Below the pieces are notes generated by a model. It was given only the letters and a program-made list of their open reading frames with translations, searched no databases and was not told the DNA's origin. Positions 12,501-21,745 of a stretch of DNA of 64,000 nt are shown here, piece after piece; position 1 is the stretch's first letter, and every line of letters begins with the position of its first letter. Made by a program: the position numbers and the translations under genes. The stretch is from Diploptera punctata (taxonomy: Eukaryota; Arthropoda; Insecta; Blattodea; Blaberidae), in contig JASPKZ010001240.1 in the NCBI GenBank assembly GCA_030220185.1, positions 1-64,000 on the forward strand. The letters run 5' to 3'.

Positions 12501-15500
12501 GTACAGCCCCCTCTTTTCTCTAATTGATAAAAAAGAGGATTAGTTTTATTATGTTTTACTTTCACTTGTGAATGATTGCGTCATGTGACGTAGTTTGTTT
12601 TTAACTGAATTTGTATCTTTATTTATTATCTATATTGTCTTCAGTCAATATCTGGTCTTGAGAATGACAGCTTGGCTGTAGAAACTTGTTGACCATTTTA
12701 AACATTTATTGGTGAAATGGGCATATTGACTGTATATATATTTTAAGAACAATATTTGCTATACTATTTTCATTTTCGCTAGAGGTTTCAAGGACGTATG
12801 AATAGTTCGATATAAGGAGTGGGAGGTAGCCACGGAGGATAACGTAACTCTTCACATGACAGTCACATGATAACCCGACTCTCTTGCAGAGTTGCTTTGA
12901 TATATACGAGTTTGACTGCGCAGCTGCACGGAGTTGAGGATGAGTGTTCGTGTGGGAGATACAGTGATTTTACTTTAAAACCTATTGCGAAAATGAAAAT
13001 GCTACAGTAACTGTTTAAGCAATCATAATTACTTATAAAATAATCGACCATTTATTTACTTTTTTTCCAGATGGACAGCAAATTGATTAACCATAAAATA
13101 ATGTGATGTATCACTATGAAGTACTGATCATCATTAACTGCTGAAATTCTTGAAGTCAAGAATTTGTTCAGAGGACCATATGTTTCAACGCATACGTACA
13201 AATGTTTTTTGTGTAATTTTTTTGTTTTCAGATAATAAAATAATTTAACAAGAAAAAGTGGCATTCTCTTGACTATTTAACTTATGCCCCAAATTGGAGT
13301 TAATTACCAATCACGTTTCAATGGATTTTGTTTACAATCAATGGTCTTGCTTTATCGAATTCTCTTAACCATCTCCTGCTTTTGTAACGAAGAAAGCCCC
13401 TCTTTTTAATGTTTTGAACAGGTCAGAGCATTATTTTGCAGTAACTGACTCCCAACAAAATAGCCAGGTTTGAATGTACTAAATGGCAGACACGATATTT
13501 GGCTGCGCTTCAAATGAAGATACAGACGAAATAATCCAGCAATCTAAGCCTTAAAACACTCAAAGTAATGGGAAATACATTTGGAGCCAGTTTTAAAAAT
13601 TTTGTCAACAACGAAATTACATATTAACATCAGAGACTCCAACAAAAGACAATAATTGTGTTTTTAAATACTGAGATTACTGAGTTGTTTACTAAAAAAT
13701 TAATTGATCACCTATAATGTTGGTTATAATATACAGTTTGATGTGTTTCACTTTTTCTCCACTAGGGTGCATTCTTATAATATTGCGATCTTATTTTAAG
13801 TTTCCCACGCCAGATGGCAATACATAATATTATATGACCGAGTTGCACTGGATAAACGAATGAAACATAACCACACAATTCTGATTTGTTTTCAAACATC
13901 GCCGTTTACATTATATATATAATTAAATAATGATTTTTTAGTAAACAGCTTAATTTTATTCTTTAAATAGTACTAACAAATGCCACTCTTGATTTCCAAA
14001 TCCTCTAGATAAATTCACTCGCCACTTCGTAAATTTATCGATGATTTGAAAATCACTCGTCACATTAGTTATGACTATTTAACTCATGCCCCAAATGGGA
14101 GTCGATGACCAATCACATTTCAATGATTTTTTATTTACAACCAATCACAGTCGTGTTTCGCCTAAAATTTATCAACTAAAGTTTATCATAATAAAGAAAG
14201 CACCTCCTTTTTAACATTCTGAATAGGTCATAGCATTATTTTGCAGTGACAGACCCTCTAAGAAATACGGCTACCAGATTCAATATATAGTGCATGAATG
14301 TCAGCAGAAAGCGTATGCGATAGATAATATAAAAACATTTGTAACAATTGATTATACCACAAAAAAACACTGTTTGCACTTTCTTAAACGAATTATTTTC
14401 CAGGAAATAACGTTGCAGAAAAATATAATTGACATATTTACATCACAGGATATCAGAAACCTATAACGATGGTTATAAATTTCTCCACTAAGGTGCATTC
14501 TTACAATATTGCGATCCTTTGGCAATAAATACGAGTAATATGATCTGGTTGCAGTGATGAACAAAGGAAGGAAATGAAGCGTACCAATCGTTTCTCATTT
14601 GTTTCAAACATCGCCGTTTACACTAAATATATAAATATTTTAAAATAACTATAGTTAAATAATGATTTGTGAGTAAACAGCTAATTTTATTCGTTAAATA
14701 GTCCTAAGAAATGCCACTCTTGATTTCCAAATGCTCTAGATAAATTGGAAATCACTCGTGGCATTACTTATGACAAAGTTTTTGTTGCTTTCATGACGAT
14801 AATAAACAATTGAAAATCTATTTACGAATATAATAAAAACATGGTTGTGCTGCAGACTTCTTTTTTGCAACTGGCAGCTGTGAACTGATTTTTATAGTTA
14901 CCATGAAAAAATAAATCTAAAATCATGGTATGGATCAGACTTAGGAAACAATCTCATCATCATATTTATTCTGTTGATTGCGCATTTGAAACAAGTAGAG
15001 AACTGTCAAAAATGATAAATAATTATATAAATTATCCATTTGGAAAATAAATCCTTATTAAAAAAAATAAAAATAAAGTTTGTGGAAATTTCAGTAAAAA
15101 GAAGAAATCCAGTAAAATGCAAACTACGCAGCGACTCTTGGAACGATGCGAGTTATAAATCTTCAGCTCATTACAGTTTCCGGTAACAATGTAATAGACG
15201 AATGCCAAAATTACAATTTATTTTTGTGACGAAATAAAATATTTTGCAATTTGACTAAACTCTTTGTAACAAAGTATCACCTGGACCATCGATGTTTACA
15301 TCAAATACGTTATAAAGAAAGATAAATTATAAAAATGATTCGTTACACACTTCTGATAAATATGTAAAAACACAATTGCACGTAGTTGCAATAACAAGAC
15401 AGTGATAACAGTAAAATGATACAATTGTGGCATTAGATAGGTGTGATGGGTCGAAATTCGTGACATAGTTAAATCAGATCGGTCTCTGTTTCATGAGCTA

Positions 15501-15591
15501 TCACGTCTTTTTAACAATGGAGAGACATCTGAAGTATCGATAGATTATTATAGTATTAAATACAATGTCATACTTCCTATTTTTAAAAGAA

Positions 15592-15622
<31 letters not shown>

Positions 15623-16917
15623 CCGCTGTGGTCTCGAGGTAGCGTGCTGCCTTGTCACGCAGCGGGCCCGGGTTCGATCCCCGGTCGGGGCAGTTTTCCT
15701 GGGTGAGGTTTTTATCGGGGTTTTTCCTCACCTGTAAGATAAATGTCAGGAAAACTTTAAGGCCCAAACGGTCCCCGAAATCACATGGCCATCATCATCC
15801 TTGTCATTATCATAGTCATCCTTCACCGGTGTGGAAATCAACGGGAAGCTACCACACCTACAATTCCCTAGTAAAGCTGCAAAGCATAGCATAAAAATGA
15901 TTGCAGTTAAGGACCTGCCTTCGGGCAGAATTACTATGGATGGATGGATATATATATGCTGCCTTGTCACGTAGCAGGTCCTGGTTCGATGCCCGGTCGG
16001 GACAAGTTTACTCGATGAGGGTTTTTTTTTTCGGGAATTTTCCTCGCCTGTAAGAGAAATGTCAGGAAACTTTAAGGACTAAAGATCCCCGAACATCATC
16101 TGGCCATCATTATCATGAATGAGTTTAGTTTAAGGCCTCTCCTGGCACATCACTGCCATCATCACACCTTTCATCGTGGCAGCGTAACCCCGTCTTCCAG
16201 CGCCCCAATCTCAGAAATGGGTTACAAGTAGGCCTACGCCATGCCGGTATAGAATTCCAGAAATGTTGTAACAATATTCTAGTGGCATTGATTTAAAAAA
16301 ACTTCCTATTTTCCAGAAGTTTCATAAACTAACATTAAACGTGTTAAAATACTGTATACGCCTACATATCTTTACAACTAATTTGTAGTATAATATAACA
16401 TAAGCAACTCCGTATTACACATAACATCGTTTACAATATTTATTTGACCTTTGACCAGCCTCATGGGCTAGTGGTCAGCGTTCCTGACCTCTGTTCATGA
16501 GGTACCGGGTTGGATTTCCCGGTCAAACCATGGGCATTTTTCCTTAAAGGGAATTATTCCTATGGTTGTCCATGTATGAAATTTAGGTTAAGTTTAAGGA
16601 TTCTCCTAGCGCTTCATTATCATTAATCAGCCATCATATCATCGGGGTAACGTAACTCCGCCTTCCAGGTGGCTCAACCTAAGAAATGGATTACAATTCT
16701 GCCAATGCCAGGCATAAAGCCAGAAATGTCATAAAAGACAGCCTGGTGGCATTAGAGAAAAAAAATATTTATTTGACCCCGTTTTTAGGTACCGAATAAA
16801 TAAACATCGTAGAACTAAATAGTATAGGCTACATATGAGAAAGGCGAAATATAATGTTTCATCTATAAGTACTTTTTATTTATTCATTTATTATTTTTTA
16901 TTTCAGAGAACAGCTAG
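3530..16917 (+). CDS. Peptide gene 1, three-exon eight-cysteine secreted peptide
   Basis: Proposed coding exons are 3530-3536, 5453-5644 and 16907-16917, joined in frame to 69 codons. The upstream codons M-A-D come from exon 1 plus the first two bases of exon 2. Exon 2 starts its own ATG three codons later, so either ATG could start translation. I favour the exon 1 ATG because ATGGCAG followed by a GT donor recurs in all three paralogues. The product has a signal peptide and eight cysteines and should be secreted. Introns of about 1.9 and 11.3 kb hold LINE, Penelope, SINE and hairpin repeats. Exon 2 is well supported, exon 1 fairly, exon 3 only by splice phase and by analogy. Function is unknown; a defence or protease-inhibitor peptide is a guess. 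Confidence 0.55.
3540..4165 (-). pseudogene. LINE C-terminal fragment (RTE-like)
   Basis: The reverse strand holds a 126-codon open segment (3717-4097) with TYACETWILK, then RILRIIFG and WLGHLIRMDDQR. These are the usual blocks downstream of the reverse transcriptase in RTE-like LINEs. Homology continues upstream to about 4165 (FKYLGTKVNGHNTLEEKI) and downstream to a CATCAT tail at about 3548. Its 3' end lies just past the exon 1 donor of peptide gene 1. Confidence 0.65.
4326..4508 (-). repeat. Tandem 55-bp repeat with hammerhead-like motif
   Basis: Three full 55-bp units start at 4326, 4381 and 4436, with a partial fourth from 4491. On the minus strand each unit carries a hammerhead-like core (4331-4361, 4386-4416, 4441-4471): a CCGAUGA box, one extra U, stem strands GGGAC/GUCCC, then GAAA. 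GCGC and U-A follow in units 2 and 3; unit 1 has GCAC. Flanking blocks at about 4300 and 4520 are inverted repeats of each other and recur near 5240. This looks like the amplified end of a Penelope-like element. Confidence 0.6.
4640..5240 (+). pseudogene. Penelope-like element C-terminal (GIY-YIG) fragment
   Basis: Open segments near 4623-4850 and 4991-5236 are frames of one decayed Penelope-like protein end. Between them the + strand reads CTDYNKFYIGKTSRSF, the YIG part of a GIY-YIG endonuclease with the preceding Cys and the following R.F.ER. The fragment runs into the hammerhead-like motif at 5186-5216 and the shared end block near 5240. It lies in intron 1 of peptide gene 1. Confidence 0.6.
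5181..5220 (+). ncRNA. Hammerhead-ribozyme-like motif (best candidate)
   Basis: The order is as in a hammerhead core: CUGAUGA (5186-5192), an extra U (5193), stem II strands GGGAC (5194-5198) and GUCCU (5201-5205), GAAA (5206-5209), self-complementary GGCC (5210-5213), then U-A (5214-5215). Outside, UUCUG (5181-5185) can pair with CAGAG (5216-5220) as stem I. Small hammerhead variants with very short third stems are known from Penelope-like elements, and some act as dimers. The single extra U is unusual but recurs in the other copies here. Activity is inferred. Confidence 0.55.
5329..5380. repeat. Solo 52-bp hairpin end of hairpin repeat
   Basis: An imperfect copy of the palindromic end (TGCCAC..GATTTCCAA / TTGGAAATC..GTGGCA) of the repeats at 13262-14775, 22235-22850 and 24570-25290. 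Confidence 0.6.
5453..5644 (+). CDS. Gene 1 exon 2: signal peptide and eight-cysteine domain
   Basis: An acceptor TTATTACAG precedes AT-ATG, and the donor GTAAGT follows at 5645. The exon encodes a hydrophobic signal peptide (MKVALLLLLSLTHVFA) and then about 47 residues. The cysteine pattern is C-x3-C-x5-C-x4-C-x10-C-x6-CC-x2-C. Invariant with the paralogues are GY after the fourth Cys, an aromatic Y two residues before CC, and CCP.C at the end. The exon is in phase 1 at both ends. The open frame runs on past the donor, but that extension has no counterpart in the other genes. Confidence 0.7.
5888..6258 (+). mobile_element. Possible solo LTR
   Basis: Starts TGTAATG and ends ACAACA. It has a TATA-like GAGGTATAAAAC near 6109 and a polyadenylation-like AATAAA near 6247. 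The order fits an LTR, but I find no second copy or convincing target duplication. Low confidence. Confidence 0.25.
6259..6844. other. Unassigned, promoter-like segments
   Basis: A relatively GC-rich stretch (6410-6630) has TTTATATAAGCCGGGG, TATAAAAG and repeated TTTCGGGAG/CTTTCCGG-like blocks. It could be another LTR fragment. No protein is supported. Confidence 0.3.
6845..7137 (-). repeat. SINE family 1 (tail type B)
   Basis: Reverse-strand copy with the type B tail first (CCATAGTAATTCTGCCCG), the CATAGCATTTTCATGCTATG palindrome, CACACCGG, and the tRNA-like head at 7075-7135. Confidence 0.7.
7150..7925 (-). repeat. Repeat R, interrupted by a LINE insertion
   Basis: Inverse of the repeat at 33100-35015. 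Shared blocks include AACCCCGA.ATGTAGGAAGT, the GTAATATTACA-rich part and the CAACTGACTAACG-type block. A 150-bp LINE end (7263-7412) interrupts it and is flanked by a 14-bp duplication, ATGTAAATAAGTAT, at 7249-7262 and 7413-7426. The nature of repeat R is unknown. Confidence 0.55.
7263..7412 (-). mobile_element. 5'-truncated LINE-A 3' end with 14-bp target duplication
   Basis: Carries the LINE-A end (CACTGGCACTATCGAACC, CGCGCGGACATAAGCTCTCC) that recurs at 17628, 20885, 26936, 30300, 30830, 39105 and 62462. On the reverse strand it encodes the VWRAYVRAAMNLRVR-like end of the protein. Direct repeats on both sides show a clean retrotransposition event. Confidence 0.7.
7926..8816. other. Unassigned, with a short SINE family 2 tail
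   Basis: AT-rich. A tail-only match to SINE family 2 (ACCGACTGGTGGGCTAAG, CTGTCGCGCCATGAAG) lies at about 8562-8615. Nothing else is recognised. Confidence 0.4.
8817..11125 (-). mobile_element. Penelope-like element, long copy
   Basis: Minus-strand Penelope-like element whose 3' end (8817-9087) is the inverted match of 12544-12746. It faces the truncated + copy at 11126-12746 head to head, which makes a giant inverted repeat with arms of about 1.6 kb. The 5' end is cut at the junction. A degenerate hammerhead-like motif lies at 8872-8906. Confidence 0.8.
9088..11072 (-). pseudogene. Penelope-like reverse transcriptase / GIY-YIG endonuclease
   Basis: Two overlapping open segments (11072-10692 and 10758-9088) make up most of a Penelope-like protein. 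The N-terminal block has LSSQTF..QELQLLNKGLKFA. The reverse transcriptase core follows, with GTAMGNSLSPFLADLFM and the catalytic LRYVDDIFAIF. The GIY-YIG part is SGIYEIACNDCDLKYVGQTRRS. A frameshift near 10895 breaks the N-terminal block. A 1-base loss in a T run near 9232 shifts the end after NRIE; the + copy keeps the proper end. The copy is inactive but young, to judge from near-identity with its partner. Confidence 0.8.
11120..12543 (+). pseudogene. Penelope-like protein, 5'-truncated and frameshifted
   Basis: Open segments 11120-11995 and 11992-12543 give the reverse transcriptase from KPGKLVRPIVSA through RYVDDIFAIF, and then the GIY-YIG endonuclease with an intact C-terminus (HISEYGHAINKSN to a terminal KKED). 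One base is missing at about 11968 (GGTTCAA, where the minus copy has GGTTTCAA). The two copies are therefore disabled by different lesions. Confidence 0.8.
11126..12746 (+). mobile_element. Penelope-like element, inverted truncated copy
   Basis: Nearly identical inverse of 8817-10437. It is 5'-truncated inside the reverse transcriptase at the KPGKLVRPIVSA block and keeps the full 3' end. Adjacent inverted partial copies are a known habit of Penelope-like elements. Confidence 0.8.
12657..12690 (+). ncRNA. Degenerate hammerhead-like motif in Penelope end
   Basis: The order is UUGAGAA, an extra U, a stem from GACAGC and GCUGU, GAAA (12681-12684), CUUG, then U-U. It matches the layout at 5186-5216, but the CUGANGA box is changed at two positions, so catalysis is doubtful. 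The inverse copy is at 8872-8906. Confidence 0.35.
12747..13261. other. Unassigned intron 2 sequence of gene 1
   Basis: No repeat or coding match recognised. Confidence 0.4.
13262..14775 (+). repeat. Tandem pair of hairpin-ended repeats
   Basis: Two units (about 13262-14075 and 14076-14775) share GACTATTTAACT.ATGCCCCAAA at the start, CATTATTTTGCAGT in the middle and a palindromic end. Unit B ends in a 52-bp hairpin at 14712-14763 (TGCCAC..GATTTCCAA pairing with TTGGAAATC..GTGGCA). Unit A's hairpin, from 13981, carries an insertion. Other copies are at 24570-25290 (+) and 22235-22850 (-). I do not recognise the family; no transposase is encoded. Confidence 0.65.
14776..15596. other. Unassigned intron 2 sequence of gene 1
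   Basis: AT-rich; nothing recognised. Confidence 0.4.
15597..15622. repeat. (TA)n microsatellite
   Basis: About 13 TA units immediately 5' of a SINE. Confidence 0.9.
15624..15945 (+). repeat. SINE family 1 (tail type B)
   Basis: Near-complete copy: tRNA-like head, AAGGCCCAAACGGTCCCC, CACCGGTGTGGAAA, and a tail ending GGGCAGAATTACTATGGATGG. Confidence 0.75.
15957..16290 (+). repeat. SINE family 1 (tail type A), adjacent second copy
   Basis: A second, more diverged head (CTGCCTTGTCACG, CCGGTCGGGACAAG) ends in the type A tail (CGTCTTCCAGCGCCCCAA). It directly follows a type B copy. Confidence 0.65.
16450..16770 (+). repeat. tRNA-derived SINE family 3
   Basis: The head reads CTCATGGGCTAGTGGTCAGCG and then GGTTGGATTTCCCGGTC. 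The second half (CATCATATCATCGGGGTAACG, CGCCTTCCAGG) is shared with the type A tail of family 1, so different tRNA heads carry one tail. Other copies are at 27795-28085 (-) and 28130-28665 (-), with a head-only piece at 55150-55250 (-). Confidence 0.65.
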
Positions 16918-17180
16918 TTAAATCACTCGAGAAGACGAGAATAAAATAATTCGTGTCTTGCCGAGGCGGATGTTCAATTACGACTTATATTTGTAAGATT
17001 GTATTTGCAATCCAGTCAAGGTCTTGATTTTCGTAGTATTGAAGGTCAAAGCAAACAACTTCAGATATTTAATATACTATGCGTCCAATTTATGGGACGG
17101 ATCGCGAGGAAGGGGTTACCTTTTGTCTTATTTTGATGCTTGTATTGCATACAGTTCGTAATAAATGCAAAGTGTAGCAC
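16907..17180 (+). CDS. Gene 1 terminal exon (last codons plus 3' UTR)
   Basis: The acceptor TTTATTTCAG ends at 16906. Joined in phase 1 after exon 2, the exon adds E-N-S and a stop (TAG, 16915-16917). Polyadenylation-like AATAAA signals lie at 16940 and 17160. Coding is limited to 16907-16917; the rest is proposed 3' UTR. The choice rests on phase, on the short-tail pattern seen in genes 2 and 3, and on a nearby signal. Confidence 0.4.
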
Positions 17181-17269
17181 TTACTGTTATTTATATTATC
17201 TGATATTGAAATACGGTTGTAAACTCTGTATTTGTGGTAAAACTTTTGGTTTTTATTCTGAAATTAATT

Positions 17270-17625
17270 ATAACATCGTTGCTATTTGCTGATGATCAGC
17301 TACTGATGGCAGAAAATTACGAAGATTTAGAGTACACGCCAAGAAAACCGAAGGAGGAATAGAAAATGGGGATAACGATAAATTTGGACAAAACGAAGTA
17401 TATGGTAATAGGTTTTCATAAAGCAATTAAAATGATTATGGTCATGTAAAAAGAATGACAGAAGAACAGATTCACAAGAAGAAAACTAGACTGGGTGCGA
17501 CTTGGTAGAAGAAGATGTGGAGGACGACCATACATAATGTGGTATGATGGTGTTTTGAGCAGCATGAGGGGAAAAGGATTATGCTATGGAGATTGGAATG
17601 ACAGAGAGATGCCGAGGAGAAAACT
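17270..17625 (+). pseudogene. LINE fragment
   Basis: Reads LLFADDQLLMAENYEDLEY and then GITINLDKTKYMVIG: the reverse transcriptase catalytic block and its downstream block. After a deletion come GHVKRMTEEQ and part of the C-terminal region. Broken. Confidence 0.6.
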
Positions 17626-17627
17626 TA

Positions 17628-18290
17628 CTCACTGGCACTATCGAATCCGTAGGTTCATGGCCGCGCGGACATAAGCTCTCCATACATCCCTATCCTGAGC
17701 TAATGCTTTCCAATCATTCCCTGTATAATCTACTTCCCTCAAATCATAGTTAATGTTATTTTTTCACCTTATTCTTGGTCTACCAACTGGGCGTTTTTCC
17801 TCTGGCTTTCCTACAAGAAGATTCCATGCAAGTCTTTCATTATCCATACGTGCAACATGACCTGCCCATCGCAGTCTATGAGACTTAACTGTTCTTATTA
17901 TATATGGCTTCCTATAAATACCATGTAGTTCATTGTTATGCAGTCATCTCCATTCACCTGTCTGTTCATCTCTCTTTGGTCCAAAAATTTTCCTAAGTAC
18001 TTTATTCTCAAATACTTGTAATCTCCTTTCCTCCCTTAAAGTAAGAGTCCATGTTTCGCACCCATATAATATAACTGGTAGAATAATAGTTTTATATATT
18101 TTCAGTTTAACGTTTTTTGAAAGGAGTTGGGACATCAAGAGTCTCTGCAATGCATAATAGCACGCATTTCCAGAATTGAGTCTATGTTTAATTTCTTTGT
18201 GCATCTCATTCATATTTGTGATTATTGTTCCTAGGTATTTGAATTCAGCCACTTCCTCAATATTTCTCTCATTTGTCATTAGTAACTAAT
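17628..18290 (-). pseudogene. LINE-A C-terminal fragment
   Basis: The reverse strand has a 111-codon open segment (17944-18279) with EFKYLGTIITN, KTIILPVILYGCETWTL and RKIFGPKRDEQTGEW, typical of the region after the reverse transcriptase in RTE-like LINEs. The 3' end near 17628 has the shared CACTGGCACTATCGAA block. Confidence 0.65.
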
Positions 18291-18807
18291 AAACTAATAA
18301 TTAATTAGGTGCAGGAAGATGTGAAACCTGCTAGATAAAATAAAACAATTATAAAAATTACGTTAACTTATTAATAGGTGATGGTACTCACGTATACATA
18401 ATGCGCATCTGGGGTGATCCCTGTTATGAGTGCTGTCTTCTGCAGCGAATTTTGTACTTCCGTTACTTAATATCGCATTTCCCATCTCATCCGCGGTATC
18501 TGTTGATTCACTACTATAGCTGTCATCAAAACAGAAGTTGCTCATCACCAGTTCCACTTTCTCTTCTATTAGCCCATCCTTTATATTTCTCCTCTAATTT
18601 TCTGGTACATTAAAGATATCTAGGAAACAAATTATACAATACATTAATTAGATTCAATCCAGAGCTAAGCAAATTAAACACAGATTCAAAAAAACAATTA
18701 AATTAATTGTTTAAATTAATTAATTTATTTAATATAACAAATACGTAGTAACCATTTTTTTTGTTTATAGTATTTCCTAATGTATGTAATTACTTTCTTC
18801 AGTTTGG
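18291..18807. other. Unassigned intergenic sequence
   Basis: AT-rich; short open frames on both strands have no recognisable similarity. Confidence 0.4.
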
Positions 18808-19120
18808 TACCCATCCATAGTAATTCTGCTCGAAAGAATCCTTCACTGCATTCATAGCATTTTCATGCTATGCTTGCAGCTTTACTAGGGAATTGTAGGT
18901 GTGGTAGCTTCCCGTTGCTTTCCACACCGGTGAAGGATGATGGTTATGATGGCCATATGATTTCGGGGACCGTTTGGGCCTTAAAGTTTTCCTGTCTTAC
19001 AGATGAGGAAAAACCCAGATAAAAACCTCACCCAGAAAAACTGCCCCGACCGGGGATCGAACCAGGGCCCGCTGCGTGACAAGGCAGCACGCTACCTCGA
19101 GACTACAGCAGTGGACAGTC
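18808..19120 (-). repeat. SINE family 1 (tail type B)
   Basis: Reverse copy with the type B tail at 18810-18960 and the tRNA-like head ending near 19118. Confidence 0.7.
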
Positions 19121-19289
19121 TGGTATTAATCAATTATATAAGAATATTATTTTGTTTATATCATTCTCCATTTCATTAACTCTTTGTATGTGAGTGCGCT
19201 TTATATTTCGAAATTTTTCGTCCGAATTTGTTTTGTTTCGTATCATTTCCTAATGTATTAGTTACTTTATTCAGACTGGTATCTATTAC

Positions 19290-20135
19290 ACGCTTTATAT
19301 TAGCTTGACCTGTATCTGTCTATGTAACTGAATCTTTCAACACGATTTGCACCCACTTAAAAACATTGAATCGACTTGAAAGGTTGTATACTTGTAAAGG
19401 ACCAATGTCAATACAATAATTTTATTTTTTTCTAAGATCCTGGTCAGGATCATCAGGACATAAAAAAAATAAAGACCGGTATAATAGGTGCGGACTTATC
19501 GACTTTTTAGTCCATCGTTGTAAGTTGGTAGAGCGGTGGACTGTAGTGGTATACAATTTCAGTAATCCATAGGTCGCTGGTTCAAATCCGGCCCGGAGGA
19601 CTTTTTAGAACTAAAAATATCGTAAGCAATTAAATTTTCATGGGATTCCGGTTTATGACAATCTAACTAAAAATTTAAAAAAAATAATAGTTTAAAAAAT
19701 ACTAAACACGCTTTATTAGAAAACCGAACTAAAAAATGAAAAAAAGTTTAATTTCCAACACGCTTGGGATAATATTAAAGTGGTCAACAAAAAAATCATC
19801 TCCCACACATCTAAAATAAAACTACAGTAATCTACAAAAATATACCATCAAAAGCGTGGGGTGCCATTTATGGTTTTTACGTTTTCTTCTTAGAGACTTT
19901 ACTTTTACCAATATCTGTCTATTATCAAATATATTATTTAATAAAGAGCACCTCACGCTTTTGATGGTAAAATTATTTTTTTGTAGATAACTCTAGTTTT
20001 ATTCTAGATGTGTTTGAGATGATTTTTTTGTTGACCACTTTAATTTTATTCCGAGCGTGTTGGAAATTAAAATTATTCATTTTTTAGTTCGGTTTTCTAA
20101 TAAAGCGTGTTGTTTTATTATTTTAAACTATTATT
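19290..20135 (+). mobile_element. tRNA-Tyr composite element, copy 1
   Basis: The order is: one inverted 165-bp unit (19290-19450, with CTTGTAAAGGACC and ATCCTGGTCAGGAT); a tRNA-Tyr-like head (19511-19600); and a large palindrome (about 19620-20130) whose arms contain CGCTTTATTAGAAAACCGAAC and CCATCAAAAGCGTGGGGTG. The same order, inverted, occurs at 22850-23890 and 36850-37865. I do not recognise the family. Confidence 0.65.
19511..19600 (+). pseudogene. tRNA-Tyr-like sequence with retained intron
   Basis: GTTGGTAGAGCGG, GGACTGTAG, an 18-nt insert, ATCCATAGGTC and GCTGGTTCAAATCCGGC follow a tRNA-Tyr(GUA) gene with its intron at the canonical place, one base after the anticodon. The 5' acceptor strand does not pair with the 3' strand (CGGAGGA), so it is not a working tRNA. 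It looks like a promoter-bearing retroposon head. Confidence 0.6.
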
Positions 20136-20684
20136 TTTCTATATTGCTTTATTTTATTTCCGTTTGTATTACGGTTTAACTTTTTATGTGCCAAAATTTA
20201 TTTTATGCCTTGAAACTGGCTCCTAAATGTATATATTTTCTTTCCCTATCCCTTTAACTAAAACTTTGAAATACATATATTCTATATGTATTATTTATGT
20301 AACTGAACTGTACCCGAGCACGAGCACTAGTCATTCGGGTGTCAATATTGTGTACAACATTTATTTGTGAATAAAATATATTCTTATTTATTATCTTCTA
20401 TCCAATGCGTCTGTTGTGATAACGTTGAAAATAATCGCACCATTATTTTAAAGTAAAAGTGGATAGATTGCACCTATTTTTACATTCTTCTTTGCTTGGC
20501 TCCATATATATCCTATGGGACATAGATCTGGCTGAGATTACAGCCTGTGTGAATCCTCTATATAGGAGAATTTAATAAGTTTATTACTGTATATTTTTTG
20601 TGGTTGCTTGGACAAGATTTCTTTTTTTCAATGACACCACATTGTAATTTCGTCATTCTGGTATTCTCATCTGGCATGGCGTTA
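20136..20684. other. Unassigned intergenic sequence
   Basis: AT-rich, no recognised repeat. Confidence 0.4.
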
Positions 20685-20790
20685 TTGTAACCCATTGAAA
20701 TTTTTGTGTGTGTTTGAGTGGGTCCCTGGATTGTTTAAATTCACAATTGAACCCTGTAGTTGGCGCTGCGATCGGGTTAAAGGAAATAAA
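20685..20790 (+). repeat. Fragment of Helitron-like repeat
   Basis: TGTGTGTGTTTGAGTGGGTC and AAATTCACAATTGAACCCT with a GGCGCTGCGATCGGGTTA block match 46740-46820 inside the repeat at 46400-47851. Confidence 0.45.
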
Positions 20791-20884
20791 TTTCGAGCTT
20801 AAAAGCTTGAAGATGTCAACTGACGAAATTCCATTAGTGGGCAGAGTCTTCTGTCAAATAAATAGAACAAGAAGATTGATACTT

Positions 20885-21000
20885 GTGGGAAATAGATTAT
20901 ACAGAAGATAACTGGAAAATATTAGCTATAATATTGATGCATGGAGAGTTTATGTCCGCGCGGCCATGAACCTACGGGTTCGATAGTGCCAATAAGTTAG
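20885..21000 (+). mobile_element. LINE-A 3' end
   Basis: Contains ATGGAGAGTTTATGTCCGCG and the GGTTCGATAGTGCCAATAAG end, in + orientation. Confidence 0.6.
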
Positions 21001-21015
21001 TTTGTTAGTCTAAAT

Positions 21016-21017
<2 letters not shown>

Positions 21018-21068
<51 letters not shown>
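21018..21068. repeat. (TA)n microsatellite
   Basis: About 25 TA units. Confidence 0.9.
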
Positions 21069-21069
<1 letters not shown>

Positions 21070-21745
21070 CTGAGTATGAGCCTGTTTGTCCTTTATGGAC
21101 TCAAAAACTGTTTGACCGATTTGAATGGGGGTTTTACCGTCATTTAGATATTTTTCTGAGATAAACATGCATTATTATTATCTACGTACTGTAGGGCTGG
21201 AGCTAAAAAAAAAATAATAAAAAAAGAGGCATCGATGCACTAAAAGTTACTTCTCACTTTTTGAACGCTTAATTGGCTTATGCTGCCTAAACCAAAATAA
21301 ATGCACCAAATTAATGTATGCAGGATTGAATATCTGGAAAAATACTATAAAAAATCCGCGACAGCATATGTCTATCCTTTACGAATAACTCACAATAATA
21401 AATTTTGTCTTTCAGTTCATTGATGCCAAGAAAATCGTGATAAGTAAATTCCCGGGCAACGCCTCGTAATCAGTACAGGGTATCCAAAAATAATCTCGAT
21501 ATAAATGTATAATTTTTTTTCTTTTTCGCTTATTCAACCAAACATAAAAACACATTTCATTTATTTAGGATTGTCCGTCGCCCCTTGGGTCTGGGTGTGT
21601 GTCTTGTCCTTGTGTCTATATGTGAGAATAACAGAGACTTAACAAAAAAGTAAAACGAAAAAGGTAAAAACAAGAAGGAAAAGAGTGTAGACGAAAAGAG
21701 AGAGAGAAAAAAAGGGCGTAGCAGCACACGCTGGGTATTAGCTAG
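21069..21745 (+). mobile_element. Non-autonomous Helitron-like repeat
   Basis: Opens with a GAGCCTGTTTGTCCTTTATGG...CCGATTTGAATGGG block and ends GCACACGCTGGGTATTAGCTAGT. The hairpin-like CCCGGGCAACGCC and the terminal CTAGT fit Helitron 3' ends. Related copies are at 25985-26935 (-), 44510-45020 (+) and 45591-46395 (-). No helicase is encoded. Confidence 0.5.
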
